Below the pieces are notes generated by a model that worked only from the letters and a program-made list of their open reading frames with translations, was not told the origin of the DNA and made no database searches. Source: Adhaeribacter aerolatus (GTDB taxonomy: Bacteria; Bacteroidota; Bacteroidia; Cytophagales; Hymenobacteraceae). Taken from it: a stretch of 64,000 nucleotides of DNA. Shown in pieces: positions 63,685 through 64,000 of this stretch (within the stretch, counting starts at the first letter, position 1; the number at the start of each line of letters is the position of its first letter). Position numbers and translations under genes: made by a program. Location of the stretch: the NCBI RefSeq assembly GCF_007991635.1, contig NZ_BJYS01000001.1, positions 1-64,000 on the forward strand, read 5' to 3'.

Positions 63685-64000
63685 TTATTTTATCTCAATT
63701 TGCCGTTTTAACGGTTTTTGTTCATCCTTAGGTACTGTTACCAACAGCAAACCATTTTCGAATTGGGCTTCTATGGCGCCTTCGTTAATGTTGTCTGGCA
63801 GGAAGAACGACCGGCTAAACTTGCCGTAATTGGTTTCGAGGAAGTGATACTTGTTTTCTTTATTTTCAGCATCAAACTTCCGTTCGCCCGAGATAGTTAA
63901 TTTACCTTCCTGAAATTCCAGATGAACATCTTCTTTGCGGAAGCCAGGCAGGGCTACCTGCAATTTAAACTCCTTGTCGGTTTCGATAGCATCTACCTGC
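63685..64000 (-). CDS. Hsp20/alpha-crystallin small heat-shock protein (partial)
   Basis: C-terminal about 104 residues of an alpha-crystallin-domain chaperone; the 5' part lies beyond the window edge. The frame is open to position 64000 (VDAIETDKEFKLQVALPGF...). The alpha-crystallin signature is clear (LPGFRKEDVHLEFQEGKLTISGERK, FSRSFFLPDNINEGAIEAQFENGLLLVTVPKDE), but the extreme C-terminal IxI motif is replaced by the short tail KRQIEIK, where IEI may serve that role. It holds denatured proteins for refolding. Confidence 0.95.
   Translation of the reverse strand, partial: QVDAIETDKEFKLQVALPGFRKEDVHLEFQEGKLTISGERKFDAENKENKYHFLETNYGKFSRSFFLPDNINEGAIEAQFENGLLLVTVPKDEQKPLKRQIEIK

Noticed and set aside
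1-64000. tRNA, rRNA, CRISPR array, prophage or intact insertion sequence
   Set aside because: None seen; no cloverleaf-type or array pattern and no transposase frame. tRNA absence would be confirmed by tRNAscan-SE.

Overview
The window is chromosomal DNA from a member of the Bacteroidota, most likely order Cytophagales and a Hymenobacteraceae/Adhaeribacter-like lineage (genus is inference). The evidence is intermediate GC with dense pigment-free housekeeping content, many TonB/SusC-style and DUF families typical of the phylum, a TAnnTTTG-type -7 promoter box with a TTTG -33 box at exactly 19 bp in front of rplM, few Shine-Dalgarno sequences, and several TTG/GTG starts. No rRNA, tRNA, CRISPR array, prophage or intact insertion sequence was seen.

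Layout. 0-8.6 kb: amino-acid permease, a small membrane gene whose frame is broken at a pentanucleotide repeat, an Nfu-type Fe-S protein, an ArsB/NhaD-type antiporter, a YitT protein, and a batD-aroC pair. 9-17.1 kb: two exported ferritin-like proteins, queG, ruvB, glutaryl-CoA dehydrogenase, and a TonB-dependent receptor preceded by a TPP riboswitch, hence a probable thiamin(-precursor) outer-membrane transporter. 17.3-24.5 kb: aldose epimerase, an NtrC/NtrY-type two-component system with a NadR-like kinase downstream, a lipoprotein, and several small genes, two of them shorter than usual ORF cut-offs. 24.6-33.7 kb: a fatty-acid desaturase remnant, two MacB/FtsX-like permeases each followed by a palindromic element, a DUF4097 repeat protein, an ABC ATPase, pnuC and a rhodanese. 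34-38.6 kb: guaB and an RsbU-RsbV-RsbW-like partner-switching module. 39-45 kb: two parvulin-type periplasmic chaperones, a MoxR ATPase, an acetyltransferase. 45-51.2 kb: an outer-membrane-like protein, recA, DUF3108, a PhoB/PhoR-like pair and an RluA pseudouridine synthase. 51.3-57.5 kb: a CheC-like protein, the rplM-rpsI-rpsB-tsf translation cluster and small hypotheticals. 57.5-64 kb: membrane-anchored MutS-family ATPase, macro-domain protein, ALDH7-type dehydrogenase, HtrA protease and a partial Hsp20.

How it may work together. The strongest regulatory signal is a set of four TGTTC-N6-GAACA palindromes arranged as two tandem pairs: one between the NtrC-like regulator gene and a divergent lipoprotein gene, the other about 220-260 bp upstream of the first ABC permease. 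This ties the two-component system to the ABC permease/ATPase cluster as a probable sigma-54 enhancer regulon. Other leads are the repeat-tract-interrupted small gene (possible phase variation), several families of palindromic intergenic elements, and degenerate stutter repeats in at least five intergenic regions.
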